A stretch of DNA of 64,000 bases from contig MARA01000015.1 of assembly GCA_001792895.1 (NCBI GenBank), positions 558,001 through 622,000 on the forward strand. Direction: 5' to 3'. Every line of letters begins with the position of its first letter. The first letter of the stretch is position 1. The notes beneath the pieces are model-generated. The model was not told the origin of the DNA and did not search any database. It was given only the letters and a program-made list of their open reading frames with translations. Of this stretch, positions 1 through 12,082 are shown one piece after another. The position numbers were made by a program, and so were the translations under genes. This stretch comes from Lentinus brumalis. Its lineage: Eukaryota; Basidiomycota; Agaricomycetes; Polyporales; Polyporaceae.

Positions 1-686
1 CGGGCTCATGTAGAATGTAGATGCGGTGGAGGACTGTTAATCGTCCGAAGTGCGAGTGGGCTAGTGCTTGGGACGGACCGATGTGAATCATCCCTGGCTC
101 TGGCAATCGGCTAAATTTGACGTTCTGGCAGTGTTCGTTCCAGTACGGGTGGCTAAATATGCATGAGATTCTAGGCAGCGGAGTCTCCGCATCCATGCAA
201 GGCAGCCACACCACTGCAAAACCGGGGAGATCATTAGCGAGATTATTGACGACGCACGAAGACTTACTAGACGAGATAATAGCGGCTTCGAGAACCAAAG
301 CTGTATTGCGGCTGGTGTTGGGCCCGTTGGGCGCGATTCGTGAAGCTTTGAAGGTCGGGAACTTGGCTTTATTTTGTCACAATTCCGACGCCAGTCGGTG
401 AAGGAAGTATCGGATGATGACGACCGCAACCTTGGCAGTATTGCCGACGGACTGTTAACTCAGAGAGCTTGGTAGTATGACTGTGTTCATATCGAGGTGG
501 AGGGAGTGCAAGACCTACGTCCAAGGTCGACGTCAAGGAGCCAGAATATGTAGGCGCTATACCGACCCGCCGACTGCACCGGGCGCTTATATAGTTCGAC
601 TCAGACCACCACCGGAGTCTGGTAGGTTCTCGGATGGTTGTAAAAACATATTCTTGCCAACTGATGAAGGACATCGTACAGCAACA
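1..686. other. No gene recognised
   Basis: Several short open frames occur on both strands, the longest about 210 codons on the minus strand, but that one runs antisense into the BTB gene and has no recognisable motif. I see no supported gene, repeat or RNA here. The stretch next to 687 presumably holds the promoter of the first BTB gene. Confidence 0.5.
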
Positions 687-1818
687 ATGACGACCGTGGT
701 GGAACGCCATCCAAAGCTGTACCTCCCGGATGGCGATATCGTTCTCCGAGCCGCCAAGTCTGCACCCGCTGCTCAGGATGGAGCGCAGCATTACCAGCTG
801 TTCCGCGTTCATAAGTTCCTCCTCAAGTACCATTCGGCTCCTTTTGGACATATGTTCGCGGACGCGAGAGTTGGCTCGGACGAGGCGTACGACGGCGTGC
901 CGATGGTGGAGATGCATCGGGACCGGGCCGAAGATCTCGGGTTGCTCCTCAACTACATCTACAATCCTTCGTGAGTGCATGTCCTCCGGAAACCAAGTAA
1001 CACTATTCATCGTTCACAAGTGAACTGAGCTTCAAGAGGTTCGACCCGAACACTCCGCTGATTATCGGTGGGGCCATTCGCATCGCGGACAAGTACCTCA
1101 TCGAGCCCTGCGCGATCACCTCGTGAAGCAAGTACCTGCGGCCTGGCCGACCACTCTGAAAGAATGGGACCGCTTTGATGACGAGATCTCGGCCATCCGG
1201 AAGGAGGTCCCTCACAATCCTCAGCCGGCGCCGACGGAGCAAATGATCTCAGTTTGCGACCTCATCCCCGAACCGGTCTCGGCAATCCTGTTCGCACAAG
1301 AGTTTGGCTGCCATCAGATTCTCCCCGCCGCATTCTACCAGCTTTCTCGCATCAAGTACACGGACGATTGGGACGATCAAGACAAGCGCCGGGTGTATCC
1401 GACGGTCCCACAAGCGCGATGGTCGCTCCTGGAGAAAGAGAACCTTGTGCGGTGCATGCACGGATTCCAGAAGCTCGACGACTTCTTCCCGGACGCCTTC
1501 GATTCACTCTCTGAGGATTGTCGCGAAAGTTATATCGACTTTGACGGCCGGGGAGCCGCCGGATCTTCGTGCCTCCCGTTCATCCAGCGCCTGTTCTCAC
1601 TCGCCTGGGAACAGCGACGCAGTGTGACGATCTACAGCTGGCAGCGAGATCCCTTGCGTATGTTGCGGGAGTGTGTCGACTTCAGGAAATTCCCGGAGTT
1701 GTCGACGGAGCGCCCCAAGGGTCTCTGCGAGCGTTGTAACGACTCCCTGCAGAGCGTGATCGAGGAGAGGCGAAAGGAGCTTTGGGAGCACCTTCCGGAG
1801 TACTTCAAGTTGAATTGA
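687..1818 (+). CDS. BTB/POZ-domain protein, copy 1 (one-base frame break)
   Basis: Exons are 687-970 and 1021-1818 with a 50-bp GT-AG intron; the product would be about 360 residues if one missing base is allowed. The N-terminal half reads as a fungal BTB/POZ fold: a strand with PDGDIVLRA, then LFRVHKFLLKYHS, the usual BTB core in which the protein sits in dimers or recruits partners, often cullin-3. The C-terminal half (LIPEPVSAILFAQEFG, then ARWSLLEKENLVRCMHGF) is shared with the next gene and is typical of large mushroom BTB families of unknown role. The frame breaks at the CCC run at 1106-1108: adding one base rejoins DKYLIEPLRDHLVKQV, which aligns with DKYLLEPLHDYLVQQV in copy 2. The break may be real or a sequencing error. 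The intron position is identical in both copies. Confidence 0.75.
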
Positions 1819-2076
1819 CATTGTGTTGACGAGGTGGGCCCAAACTCGACTTGCTTCATTGCATGATCTCGCAATGGTCCTGCTCGTCCTCGACTGTATG
1901 ATAACTGTAATTCGGCGGCCGAATGTTACCCTTCCTCCTCGAGCGGGATGCCCTCATTAGGTATAGCCGGTTATAGGCATCATGCCATCAGGGGTCGGCG
2001 TTAACCATACAAGTACGAGACGTTCGCGTTAGCCGTCGACTATCCTCTTCCAACTACTCAGCACATCTCCCATTCC

Positions 2077-3180
2077 ATGCATTCAAACGCTAACCAGATT
2101 CATCGTGACGCACGACTGTACTTTCCAGAAGGGGATCTCGTCCTCAGAGCTGCTGGTTCTGACGGCGTGCATCTCTTCCGCGTCCACAAGTTCCTCCTCA
2201 AACACCACTCTATGGCCTTCAAGGACATGTTCCATGCTGAGGACGGTTCTTCGAGCGACACGTACGATGGTGCCCCGTCGCGGATATGCCTGGGGATAGA
2301 GCAGAGGACCTGGCCCTCCTCCTGACCTACCTCTACAACCCGTCGTATGTGTCCCCTCTTTCACTGAGCATTCCAAGGGGCGCAATGCTGACAGACACGT
2401 CACAACAGGCAGCTCTCCTTCAAGCGCCTGGACCCCAACAAGCCTATCGAGCTCAGTGGCGTGATCCGCCTAGCCGACAAGTACCTGCTCGAGCCACTCC
2501 ACGACTATCTGGTGCAACAGGTCGCCTCCGACTGGCCGACGACTCTGCAGGAGTGGGACATCCGCGAAGCAGAGCTCCAGGCGATCCGAAAGGTGGCGGC
2601 AGAAGACAAGAAGAAGTACTGGGAGCTCATTCCTGAACCGGTCGCCGCGATCCTTTTCGCGAACGAGTTCGGGTGCTCGGAAATCCTTCCAGCGGCATTC
2701 TACCAGCTCGCGCAGACGAACTTCAATCGTGACTGGGACGACCCAGAGATCAATGGCGATTCGTGGCTGTGGGATACGCGTCTGGCACGTTGGTCGCTGC
2801 TGGAGAAGGACAACCTCGTCCGCTGCATGCACGGGTTCCAGTCTCTTGAAGACTACCGTGCCGATGGGTACTCGCTGCTCAGCGAGCACTGCTTTCCACC
2901 TCAGGACCATGACGAGTACGGCTACGACCTGGTCTTCAAGAACTCGAAGTGTTTCGCATTTCTGGCGGAGCTCGTGGTCGTTGTCTGGGGCAGAGGCGAG
3001 CGCAGAGATCCCTTGCGGCTGCTTCTGGACTGTCTCGAGTACGAGAGGTACCCCCAGCTGTCCAAGGAGCGCTTCCCTGACGGGGTGTGCGAAGATTGCC
3101 GCGAGTCACTCCCGGAAGTTGTCGCTCGCATGCGCAGGGCGGTTTGGGAGAGTCTCCCCCAGTACTTCAGGTTGAACTGA
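2077..3180 (+). CDS. BTB/POZ-domain protein, copy 2 (one-base frame break)
   Basis: Exons are 2077-2344 and 2409-3180; about 346 residues if one missing base is allowed. It is a tandem paralogue of the gene 260 bp upstream, with the same intron position and the same architecture: BTB core (PEGDLVLRAAG, LFRVHKFLLKHHS), then the shared C-terminal region ending in LPQYFRLN. The frame breaks at the C run at 2273-2276: one more C restores APVADMPGDRAEDLALLLTYLYNPS in two readable halves that match copy 1. Cysteines near the end (GVCEDCRESL) are conserved with copy 1 (GLCERCNDSL). Role unknown; such genes are expanded in agaricomycetes. Copy 1 has a different break, so the two breaks are not inherited from one event. 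Confidence 0.75.
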
Positions 3181-3480
3181 TCGCGAGTGTACGTTCTCCT
3201 TCGATCACATCAGGATCTGCTTATCCCAGGCAGGCTTTGGCTTTTGCAGTCTCAAACGTCGAACGTCGTCCAGGGGGCCGCAGGTTTGCGTACTGTGCCG
3301 AGAGGATGCACCTGATCAGAACGAATTCTCCGCGTAGTTTTTTCATCACACGAAGCTCTGACACGAACACTTAATATGAACGTTCCGAGGCATCGCACTC
3401 TATGCCAGGTAGATACATTTCATCGCAGCCGATTACCAACCCAAGTCATAACTATATACTGCTACTTGCATCGTCCACCA

Positions 3481-5538
3481 CTACGGGACGGAGTGAAGGG
3501 GCTCCATGTTGATGATCTGCGAGAATATCTCCAAGGAGACATCAGGCTGGAAGGCGGGCTGGAAAGTTTTCCGCTGTGAGCGTGTGTCCGGCGTCGAGGG
3601 GATTCAAACCGGTACTCACCACCTCGTGCCCAGAATCATAGATTCGCCTTCGAAAGAGGCAGGTGAGCACGCAGCAACACAGACGAAGCTGATATGTAGC
3701 GAGGGAAACTCACGCAAAGGTAAAGTTGTCGACATTCTGGTAGGACGCCACCGTCTTCCCGTAGATTGTCATGTTCGTCAACGGGGTGCGCGCCAGGGTC
3801 TTGCTCCCGTACCAGTCCATTGCGAGGACGGACTCGTGCACGCCTACCCAGTTGCAGCTATACAATCCTCAGCATCCTGCATATTCGCGGAAGGCACGGC
3901 GACTCACTTGATATCCGCATCGCCCGCCCAGATGAGGATCTTCAGCCCCGAGTCTGCGAGCGCGGCCAGCTGCGGAAGAAGTGTGCGCGCGTCGTCTCCG
4001 GTGCGGTTGAACTGATATACGACCGAATCGGAGCAGTCAGAGTACTGGACCTGAGCACCGATCTTCTGCATGATCGTCGTGTTCTGCAGGAAGTCCACAT
4101 AGTACGTCGGCGGGAAGGGGTTCGGCGACGATGCGTTCTGCCGGAGGTCGTACTCGTCGCGGTAGCCCACCGCTGGGACCTGGATGTTTGCGAGCTGTAA
4201 CGGACACATGTGCAGGCAGAAGGCATCAGTCACGATGTCTCACTAGGAGGAAGTGCGAGTCGCCAACGTACGCAGAAATCGTCCGCATTGTAGCATATCT
4301 CGTTGCTCGCCTCCGTCTCGGTCGTGTAGCATTCTATGACCTGGTCCTGGCACCCGCCTTCATCGTAGAATGACTGATTCATGGCGGCGAGCACCGTCTC
4401 ATTCTGAAGTGGGCCATACCCGGGTGCGTCGGTGGCGAAGTCGATGTAGGCTTTGAATTGGATGAGCGGGTCATGCCAGCCACTATAAGACCGGATGCGT
4501 TTGTCAGACACACACGGTCCAGACGAACACATGGAGCACATACTTGTTGATCATGAGCGCGCTGAGGTTTATCACCTGACCATCAAGCGATCCATCGAGG
4601 ATCTTGTCATTCTGCTCCTCGAAGTACGTCGCAAACTCGGGTCCATAGTGGCCGCCGTAGCTTTCTGTGGCCAAGATGAATCTGCACGGGCAAATGAGCG
4701 TTCAACGAAATCAGACCATAGTAGTGACATACTCTCTGCTCTGATACTTCTCGAACTCTTCATTCTCGAAGAGTATCTGGAAGAACGACCAGATGGGAGG
4801 CGCAGCCGCGACGGTGCTGTTCACGTCAATAGTGCCGTAGGAGAGACCGGAGCCGATCGGCTGATCGACGTAGATGACTACAGCGGCGATGGATGGAGTC
4901 AGCGTTGACGATGTGGACGAAAAGAATCGGACGCACCGTTACTCAGATTGTTCCAACTGTACGGGTTGAGGACCGTCGTCTGGTTGTCGGGGTTGACGTG
5001 GCATGGGCCATTTTCTAAAGATCTCCCGTCAGCATCCACGCGCTACCATAGCCGGCACAAGATATAGTCACCTTGGAACAGTCCGATCATGGACGAGCAT
5101 CCAGGTCCGCCATTCAGCCTGTGAGACGAGTCAGTCCTTGTGTAGCGGAGTAAATGGGAATGTTCACATACCAGAGCGTGAAGGGCGCGGTCTCGGGTTC
5201 GCTGCGCGCCTCGAAGAACCAAAACCACTGTGGACGTTCTGTCAGCCTGATAAGTCCTACACCGGGAGTGTAAGAGCTTGGCTTACCATGGACTTGTTCG
5301 TGCCGATGTCGAGATAACCGGACCACTGGTTCACGCCCGGTGTCGTCTCGCATACACCGGAGTTGTGCACGTACCGAACCTTCGTGTCGTGCATGATACT
5401 CGACTTGAATTCGACATACTGCGTACCGAGGTCGAGCGGCGCATTGGAGGGCGCTAGGCCATCTGCGTGAGGCGGTACTGTCCTGAGGACGGACAGCAGA
5501 AAGGCGGATACTGTGGAGAGAATGGATAAGAGCTCCAT
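3481..5538 (-). CDS. Serine carboxypeptidase, S10 family (copy A)
   Basis: Eleven exons, read from high to low: 5287-5538, 5172-5227, 5072-5118, 4937-5014, 4733-4877, 4544-4681, 4272-4482, 3908-4194, 3714-3857, 3620-3647, 3481-3558. All phases join, giving 487 residues, a normal length. A signal peptide at the start (MELLSILSTVSAFLLSVL) indicates secretion or vacuolar sorting. Family marks in order: [17 protein letters not shown] (oxyanion and substrate region), [11 protein letters not shown] with the nucleophile Ser, AGDADINCNW with the catalytic Asp, and SGHEVPAFQP with the catalytic His. It removes C-terminal amino acids from peptides at acid pH. It is a close paralogue of the gene at 12083-14066 and differs by one extra intron (5119-5171) inside the FTLW-LNGG region. 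Confidence 0.93.
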
Positions 5539-7098
5539 GGCCTGTTGTCAAAGCCTGAGAGAAAACGAGATGTACCTCAAGCGGTATTTAACGGTCACTA
5601 AGAATCCCGCTGGCGCTCACCACGCTGTACGGGTATACCGAAGGGCAGCATGCCCTCTCATGACACGACGGAGTATTTTTCGGGGACGTATGCACCGAGG
5701 TTGCGCTTCAGCGTCTGAACATGACGCTCACAAGTCATCAGGGCTCGAGGCGACATCTGCAATTCGGAGTGAGACGTCAGTAATTATCGCACAAAAATGC
5801 TTAACAGCGCTCCGTACGGCATTATCGCGCTCAAGATGCACTTGCAGCGTCTTTCCACCCCGAACAGGATCGACATGCATCCCGGAGGTGTTGCTGTGGC
5901 GGACGGTTCCATACGGGCGCCGTATCGAGGGTCCTTCTCGGTGGCAAGCTATGGCGTAGCGTGAGTCTGTCAAGAATGGACAGCAGCAACAACCCCGGGC
6001 TCACACATGCAACCGCGTCGGATCAGTGCCGCGATTCGCTCGCATGACTACACCGTGACATTGTAAGTAAGTACTTACTTTCGAGTCAGCATGCCCTGTC
6101 TGTCATAGGACGTTTGGCGGCGGGTGAGAGAAACATGCCGGTATAGTGCAAAATACTCCTGCATAGAGACAAGTTGTGAATTACGTCTCATTCCCGGACA
6201 GTCGGAATCGAAAGGCGAGGAGGGAAGACGTATTAGGTCGTGAACCGGGAGCGAGGTTTGTCCTGCTCGCGGCCTTTCCCGGGTGGCTGAGCGTGCGAAA
6301 GAGCGCATGCACCTGGACTCGGATATCCCAAGGATATCCCTCCCTTGTCCTCCCAGTTCCATGCAATTCATGATTGCTCCCGAACCGAGGTGCGCTCGAT
6401 GCGAATACGCACGTTCGATGGGCATGCTGAGAGCATGACTTCGCATGAATAGGGACCTCATAGAAAGGTGCGGTCGTATCACGTACACTGGCAGACTCTC
6501 GTCCTCACGATGCCAAACTTACCTTGATGCTGACTTGAACCTCTCAAGGATTCGCCCCTTCCTTCTTCTCGCCGATGACATGTGTCATGGAACACCGCTG
6601 AAGCTCAAGCTCGGAGCGCGGTCGCTCGTTCACGGTTCAGAGCCTCGGGTCAGCTGCACCTTCCGTCTTGCAGCAACGCCTTTGCAGCTGTCGGCCAAGC
6701 GAGCTCCGGTACTCGCAAAGTTCAATGGAAGGCATGGCGCGTGGACACCTGGGACTACAGCTTCACTGCGATAGTGACACTTCGAGGGTGCGTCGAGACG
6801 TCTTGCCGGAATGTGGCGAACGTTTCGGCCCGGGTCTACACTATCGCTCGAGGTCTCATGCAGCATGGGCAGTGACTAGGACGTTTGTGCGACGGCAGGT
6901 GAGCCCGTGCCCATGTACGAGTAAAAGTGCAACTCTAACTCTGCTAGATGGATGGTATATATATCCCCGCGCTCTGAGCCCACAAGGATCCAGTCGCCAC
7001 TCCCCAAATCGCCCTCACTTCTCGCTCACACACCGTCGATCACGCTGTGAGTCCATTCGCCTTCGTATTCTCCAGTGCTGACTGGAAGACCTTTGTAG
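5539..7098. other. Intergenic, promoters of two divergent genes
   Basis: No convincing gene. Open frames here are short and low in coding character. The left side should carry the promoter of the minus-strand carboxypeptidase (a TATA-like TTAAATA on the minus strand near 5582-5588, about 45 bp from its ATG), and the right side that of the decarboxylase-like gene. Confidence 0.5.
6956..6964 (+). promoter_or_regulatory. TATA box of decarboxylase-like gene
   Basis: TATATATAT lies about 135 bp before the ATG at 7099. It is the only strong TATA match near this start, which leaves room for a 5' leader of roughly 100 bases. Confidence 0.5.
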
Positions 7099-8435
7099 AT
7101 GGCTCCCTCGTATCAGCAACGCATTGCATCCGACCCGCAGTACCGAGGCGTCCCGCCGGGTATGCTCATCCTCCATCGCTTCGGTGGATGGCTCCCGAGG
7201 GATCATCGCGTGCTGGAGAAGTGGCTCAAGAAACGCATCGCCAAGATCGACGACCGTCGCAAGAAGGGTACCAAGGTCGCCCTCGACCCCGTGATACAGG
7301 AGTTCAAGGAGGTCATCGAGTCGAACTCGCCGATCTACATGGGCTTCCACGAGATGTTCAACCAGGTTCCCGACAAGCCACCTTACAACAACGACCCGAC
7401 CGGCAAGCCACAGGTACTTTTTCGATCCCTTCATATCTTCTGTTTGATGAGCTGAAGGGAATCTGGTAGGTTCGTGACTACAGGGTGATGCTCGAACTCT
7501 TCGACGAGATCATCAAGACGGCCCCGGAGTGGGAGAATAACGACCTCGTTGGCTTCCCTATCAACGCCATCATCGATTGGCCCATGGGCACCCCTGCCGG
7601 GTACTCCATGTTCACGACGGACAAGGTCAACGAGCAGTTCAAGAACATGTTCGACGTCTGGGTCACGTTCCTCACCTCTCCCGACTCACGCTACGTCATC
7701 CCCGGCTGGATTCCCCACATTCCGAACTTTATCGACCTCTACCAGTGCGACCCCACGGACCCGTACTACGGCTTCACGTCGTGGGACGACTTCTTCACGC
7801 GCAAGTTCAAGGATAACGTGCGACCCGTCGACTTGGACAACGGCAGTATCTCGAGCGCGTGCGAGTCCGCGTTCCTCGCGCGCGTGCCCAACATCAAGGA
7901 GCGCGACTCGTTCTGGCTGAAGGGGCAGCCGTACTCGCTCGCGGACATCCTCAACTACGACAACACCTACGTCCCCCAGTTCGTCAACGGGACCATCTAC
8001 CAGGCCTTCCTCTCCGCCACCAAGTACCATCGCTGGCACAGCCCCGTGAACGGCGTCATCGAGGACATCTTCAACGTCCCCGGGACGTACTACGCCGAGT
8101 CTCCCTCCGCAGGCTTCGACCCATCCGCTCCCGACCTCTCGCAGGCGTTCATCACCGCCATGGCGGAGCGCGCCATCATCTACATTCGGTCCGAGTATGA
8201 CCCCATCGGCCTGATGGCGTTTGTGGCGGTCGGGATGTCCGAGGTCTCCTCGTGCGAGATCACGGTGCATAAGGGGGACACGGTCCAGAAGGGCGACCAG
8301 CTTGGCATGTTCCACTTCGGAGGGTCGACCCACTGCCTCATCTTCCGCCCCGAGACGCAGCTCACGTGGGTCCCTCGCGAGCAGCACGACGACGTTCTGC
8401 TCAACGAGGAGATTGCGACCGTCGTCCCCGCCTGA
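7099..8435 (+). CDS. Phosphatidylserine-decarboxylase-like protein (PsiD-like family)
   Basis: Two exons, 7099-7413 and 7470-8435, give 426 residues. The N-terminal part (SPIYMGFHEMFNQVP) resembles the PSDC domain that precedes the catalytic domain in fungal PSD-like decarboxylases. The catalytic part follows (YGFTSWDDFFTRKFK, YHRWHSPVNGVIEDI) and ends with FGGST near residues 388-392, matching the LGST-type site where the chain cuts itself and the Ser becomes the pyruvoyl group. There is no mitochondrial targeting signal or membrane segment, unlike housekeeping PSD1. Soluble relatives of this type include the tryptophan decarboxylase PsiD, and many sit in secondary-metabolite loci. The substrate here, lipid or aromatic amino acid, cannot be told from sequence. 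Confidence 0.88.
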
Positions 8436-9335
8436 GTGGCCTGGTGTACAAGCATGCCGCATCCCTGACTCGTCGTTCGCTTCAGTGTACTTGTATCCGA
8501 GTCTCCCGTGTGCGCTATATGATCAGAAAAGCCCATATAACATCCCATCTCTCCTTGACGTTCCTCGGTATCCTGTATCATAACCCGTATCGTTGCCAAT
8601 AGCAATATATGATGTGGCTCTCCTTGAGAGTATTCGACCGTGGCGTGTTGCCAGTTGGTTGAGACTGGTCTGATATTATTGCCATCTACTTGCTGGCAGC
8701 GCCGTACATACAAGCGCCGGTGTAGCTTGACTACTGACCACGACGACGAGCTTTCAATTTGTGGTACTATTCGTTCCCCGCTATCCTAATATCCATTGAT
8801 CTACTTGTGGCAATATGACTACGACATTAACGCTCATCCTCCGGGACAGGCGTCGGAGGACTGAGGTCATCTTATTTGCAAGTGCGCTTCTTTTCAAGTT
8901 CTGTCGAGTCCGTAACTGACTTACGTCGACGCCACGACAGCAATCCGAACAATCGTATACGAATGTTTGGTAGTAGAAGCTCTACATACGACTTCCATGC
9001 TTGCTGGAGCCCTCATGAGGTTTCGGTTCGTTGGGGCTACAGTAGTGCTCTCCCGAGAACCGTCCACGCTGTACCGAAGTAGCGAAGTATGGTCATGAGG
9101 TGGCACTTCATTCGTTCAACGGCGATGGGCTTTTCACTCACCGTGTCTTCCCAGCGTTGAACAGATCAAAGGCATGGATCCTTCAAGAAAGGTGTCAGAG
9201 CTTACGAAGAGAACCTGCACGCAACCGAGCGGCGCGCCAGTCCGCGGTTCGCGACCGCGATCCTGCACATAAATTCCAGCTCATCCAGTGGACTCCGGAA
9301 ACTACCTGACCATCATCCTTCCCCCTTTGTGAGCT
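8436..9335. other. Intergenic, no gene seen
   Basis: AT-richer stretch with only short open frames. It should hold the 3' end of the decarboxylase-like transcript and the promoter of the carboxypeptidase that starts at 9336 (a CATAAATTC element near 9266-9274). Confidence 0.5.
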
Positions 9336-11715
9336 ATGTTCATACGCAGTTTGTTGCCGATACTATCTGTCGTGCTCGTCGGCCAGGCGATATCGCCCGC
9401 CGAGGTCCATGCAAGGCAGGCTCAACTCCCCGCTCAGTTCCCCGCGAGCCTCCCTCGTCCGCTCAGCGGCGACGGTGGCCGCGAGAGCATCCAGAAGACC
9501 CTCACCTTCAAGAACCCGAGCGCTTCTGGTACGATTCCGAGCTTCTTCTAGACGCGTGAACCTTGCTCACCAGTCTTCGTCGAACTGCACGGGGCGCGCT
9601 ACAGAGTTCTGGGTGAATGGGACGAGCATTCCCGACGTCAACTGGGACATCGGCGACAGCTGGGCGGGGCTCCTTCCTATCAGCAGCGACCCGAACGAGA
9701 CGCGGAAGGTGCGTCGTGTTCTCTCTGAAGAGCGCCACCATGAGGGCGCTGCCGAGAGTTCAACGTTCAATGCTCAACGTCGCCACAGCTCTTCTTCTGG
9801 TTCTTTCCACCCGGTCCTCAAGGCAGTCCTGATGACCTCATTTTTTGGTATGTCTTGTCGCGGACGTTTCGCTCGCTCCGCCGGTACGCGTCAAGCTAAT
9901 TTGAGCCTTATGCAGGACCAATGGCGGACCAGGCTGCTCTTCGCTCGAAGGTCTGCTTCAGGAGAACGGGGTGAGTGCGCATTTGTATCCGTGATGCTCG
10001 CATATATTACTGACGTTTCACTTTGCAAAGCCTTTTCAGTGGGCCTGGGGCACAGCGCTCCCCACGCAGAACCAGTACAGCTGGACAAACTTGTCCAGCG
10101 TCCTGTACCTTGAACAACCTATTGGCACTGGTTTCTCTCAAGGCGAAGCGACAGCTAAGGTGCGATTACCGTCATGTCTTACTCTGGGGATGGTCCTATC
10201 CTGATGGACATTGGCACATGCCCTAATACGGCGCAGAACGAGGACGACATCGCCGAGCAGATCGTGGGATTTATGCAACAGTTCCTCGAAGTATTCTCTG
10301 AACTCGAAGGCAAGAAGCTCTACATCTCTGGTGAAAGCGTAAGGGTTTCCCGCTTCGTGAGTCGTGCTAAAGCACTAATGAGGCCCACAGTATGCGGGCA
10401 TGTACGTTCCGTGTGAGTCAAACATATGGTGCTTGCTCGTGCCCACTGCTGATTAGAGGTCAGACCTCGCGAACTACATCTATGAGCACCCCGACGAGCT
10501 CAATCTCAACCTCCAAGGCATCTTCATCGATGACCGTAAGTCTCATACTACGGCTGTCTTCCTCGCCTGTCTTACAATTTCACCACATATCCCGCAGCCG
10601 TTCTCGGCTGGAATGTCACCCAGCAGCAGATCCCAGCAGTCGACTTCGTGCACAAGTACGATCCCGTCTTCTCTCTCAAGTGGGTATTCCGTCTCTCCAC
10701 CGATGAGGGTGCTTCAACCTCCTGACGTCTGTCAGTCGCACGTTCATGGCGCAGATCGACGAAGTCGCCGCGCGGTGCGGGTATGCTGACTATGTCGACA
10801 CATACTTGACCTACCCACCGCGAGGCCCTCTTCCGCTTCCCGGCAACAGTACAATCTTTGACGAAGGATGCAATGTGTGGCAGATGATCCTCGACGCCGC
10901 ACTCATCGTCAACCCCGGGTTCAACTACTACCGGATATTCGATAACGTACGTCTGCCTCTAACCAGGTATTACTTAGCAGACGACCGACTAACGCCCCTG
11001 CGATGACGCTCTAGTGGCCTATCCTGTGGGACGTCCTAGGCTACCCAACCGGTGACACCCCCATGCCGCAATCCCCGATTTACTTCAACCGCACAGATGT
11101 CAAGAAGGCGATACACGTCTCCGTCGACGCGAACTGGAACGCCTGCACGAGCAGCAGCACGGACGTCTTCCCGACCGGGGACGCCTCGCTCCCGCCTGCG
11201 CTCACCGTCCTCCCGAATGTCATCGAGAAGAGCGTGCGAACTGTCATCGCCCACGGCCTCGCGGACTATGCCCTCATCGCCGAGGGCGCGCGCATCGTCC
11301 TCCAAAACATGACCTGTACGTCCTGTCCACTCAGGAAGACCGACCGGAGACCGCGTGCTGACCGGTACTTGTGTTTGCAGGGGGCGGCCTGCAAGGCTTC
11401 CAGACTCCCATTGAGCCGGACAGCTTCATCGTCGACGGGATTGGGGCGCTCGGAACGATGCATACGGAGCGCGGTCTGACCTACTACGAGGTGGCTCTGA
11501 GCGGACACATGTATGTACTACATACGATACTTGTGTGCGTCCCCAGGTCGAGATTTGCTGACCGAGTGCCGTGCATCTTCCAGGATCCCGCAGTTCTCTC
11601 CTTGGGTGAGTTCAGTATGCATCATAGCATACGAAGATGCGCTAACGAATGTCGGGTTCTTCAGTCTGCGTACCAGATCATGGAGTACCTCATGGGCTTC
11701 AGGGACACGCCTTGA
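9336..11715 (+). CDS. Serine carboxypeptidase, S10 family (divergent copy B)
   Basis: Fourteen exons: 9336-9528, 9605-9708, 9789-9847, 9916-9970, 10031-10159, 10237-10338, 10391-10412, 10464-10535, 10598-10679, 10736-10946, 11015-11315, 11381-11510, 11584-11605, 11665-11715. All phases close, giving 510 residues. A signal peptide (FIRSLLPILSVVLVGQA) starts the protein. Marks in order: [31 protein letters not shown] with the nucleophile Ser, split by an intron; AHGLADYALIAEG with the likely catalytic Asp; LSGHMIPQFSPW with the catalytic His. It is a secreted acid exopeptidase of a different S10 subgroup from its two neighbours: the exon pattern is unrelated and the region around the His differs. 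Convergent with copy C, 367 bp away. Confidence 0.93.
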
Positions 11716-12082
11716 AACGCACGGCGGTCATGTACTACCAGGCAAGGAATATAGTACCCGGAAGCTGGAGAGCAGTGGTCGAAGGTTTCTTGGTACATAG
11801 TCGACGATCTGTCGAGTGTGAGAACTGAATGCGAAATTTGATTGCGCATCGTCACTCTGGAGTGTCATGGCAAGCGGAGCAACGCCCTCTTCGACGAGCT
11901 TCTGAAGTCGTACAACCGCGTGTTCAGCCGATCAGAACTCACCTCAAGTTGCAACGTCACCGACAAGGCACGAGAGCGCATATTGAGGAAGTACAGTTAT
12001 TTCTATCATCACCAGCGCGCAAGAGACAGCAACGCCTCGCTGCTCACGGACGGGAACCCTGTAGTCGCGACTCGTGCCTCGA
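11716..12082. other. Convergent intergenic
   Basis: Short gap between the ends of two convergent carboxypeptidase genes. I see no gene, repeat or clear terminator. Confidence 0.5.

Noticed and set aside
7686..8462. 258-codon open frame on the minus strand
   Set aside because: Exactly antisense to the decarboxylase-like gene, whose third-base GC bias keeps the opposite frame open; no motif.
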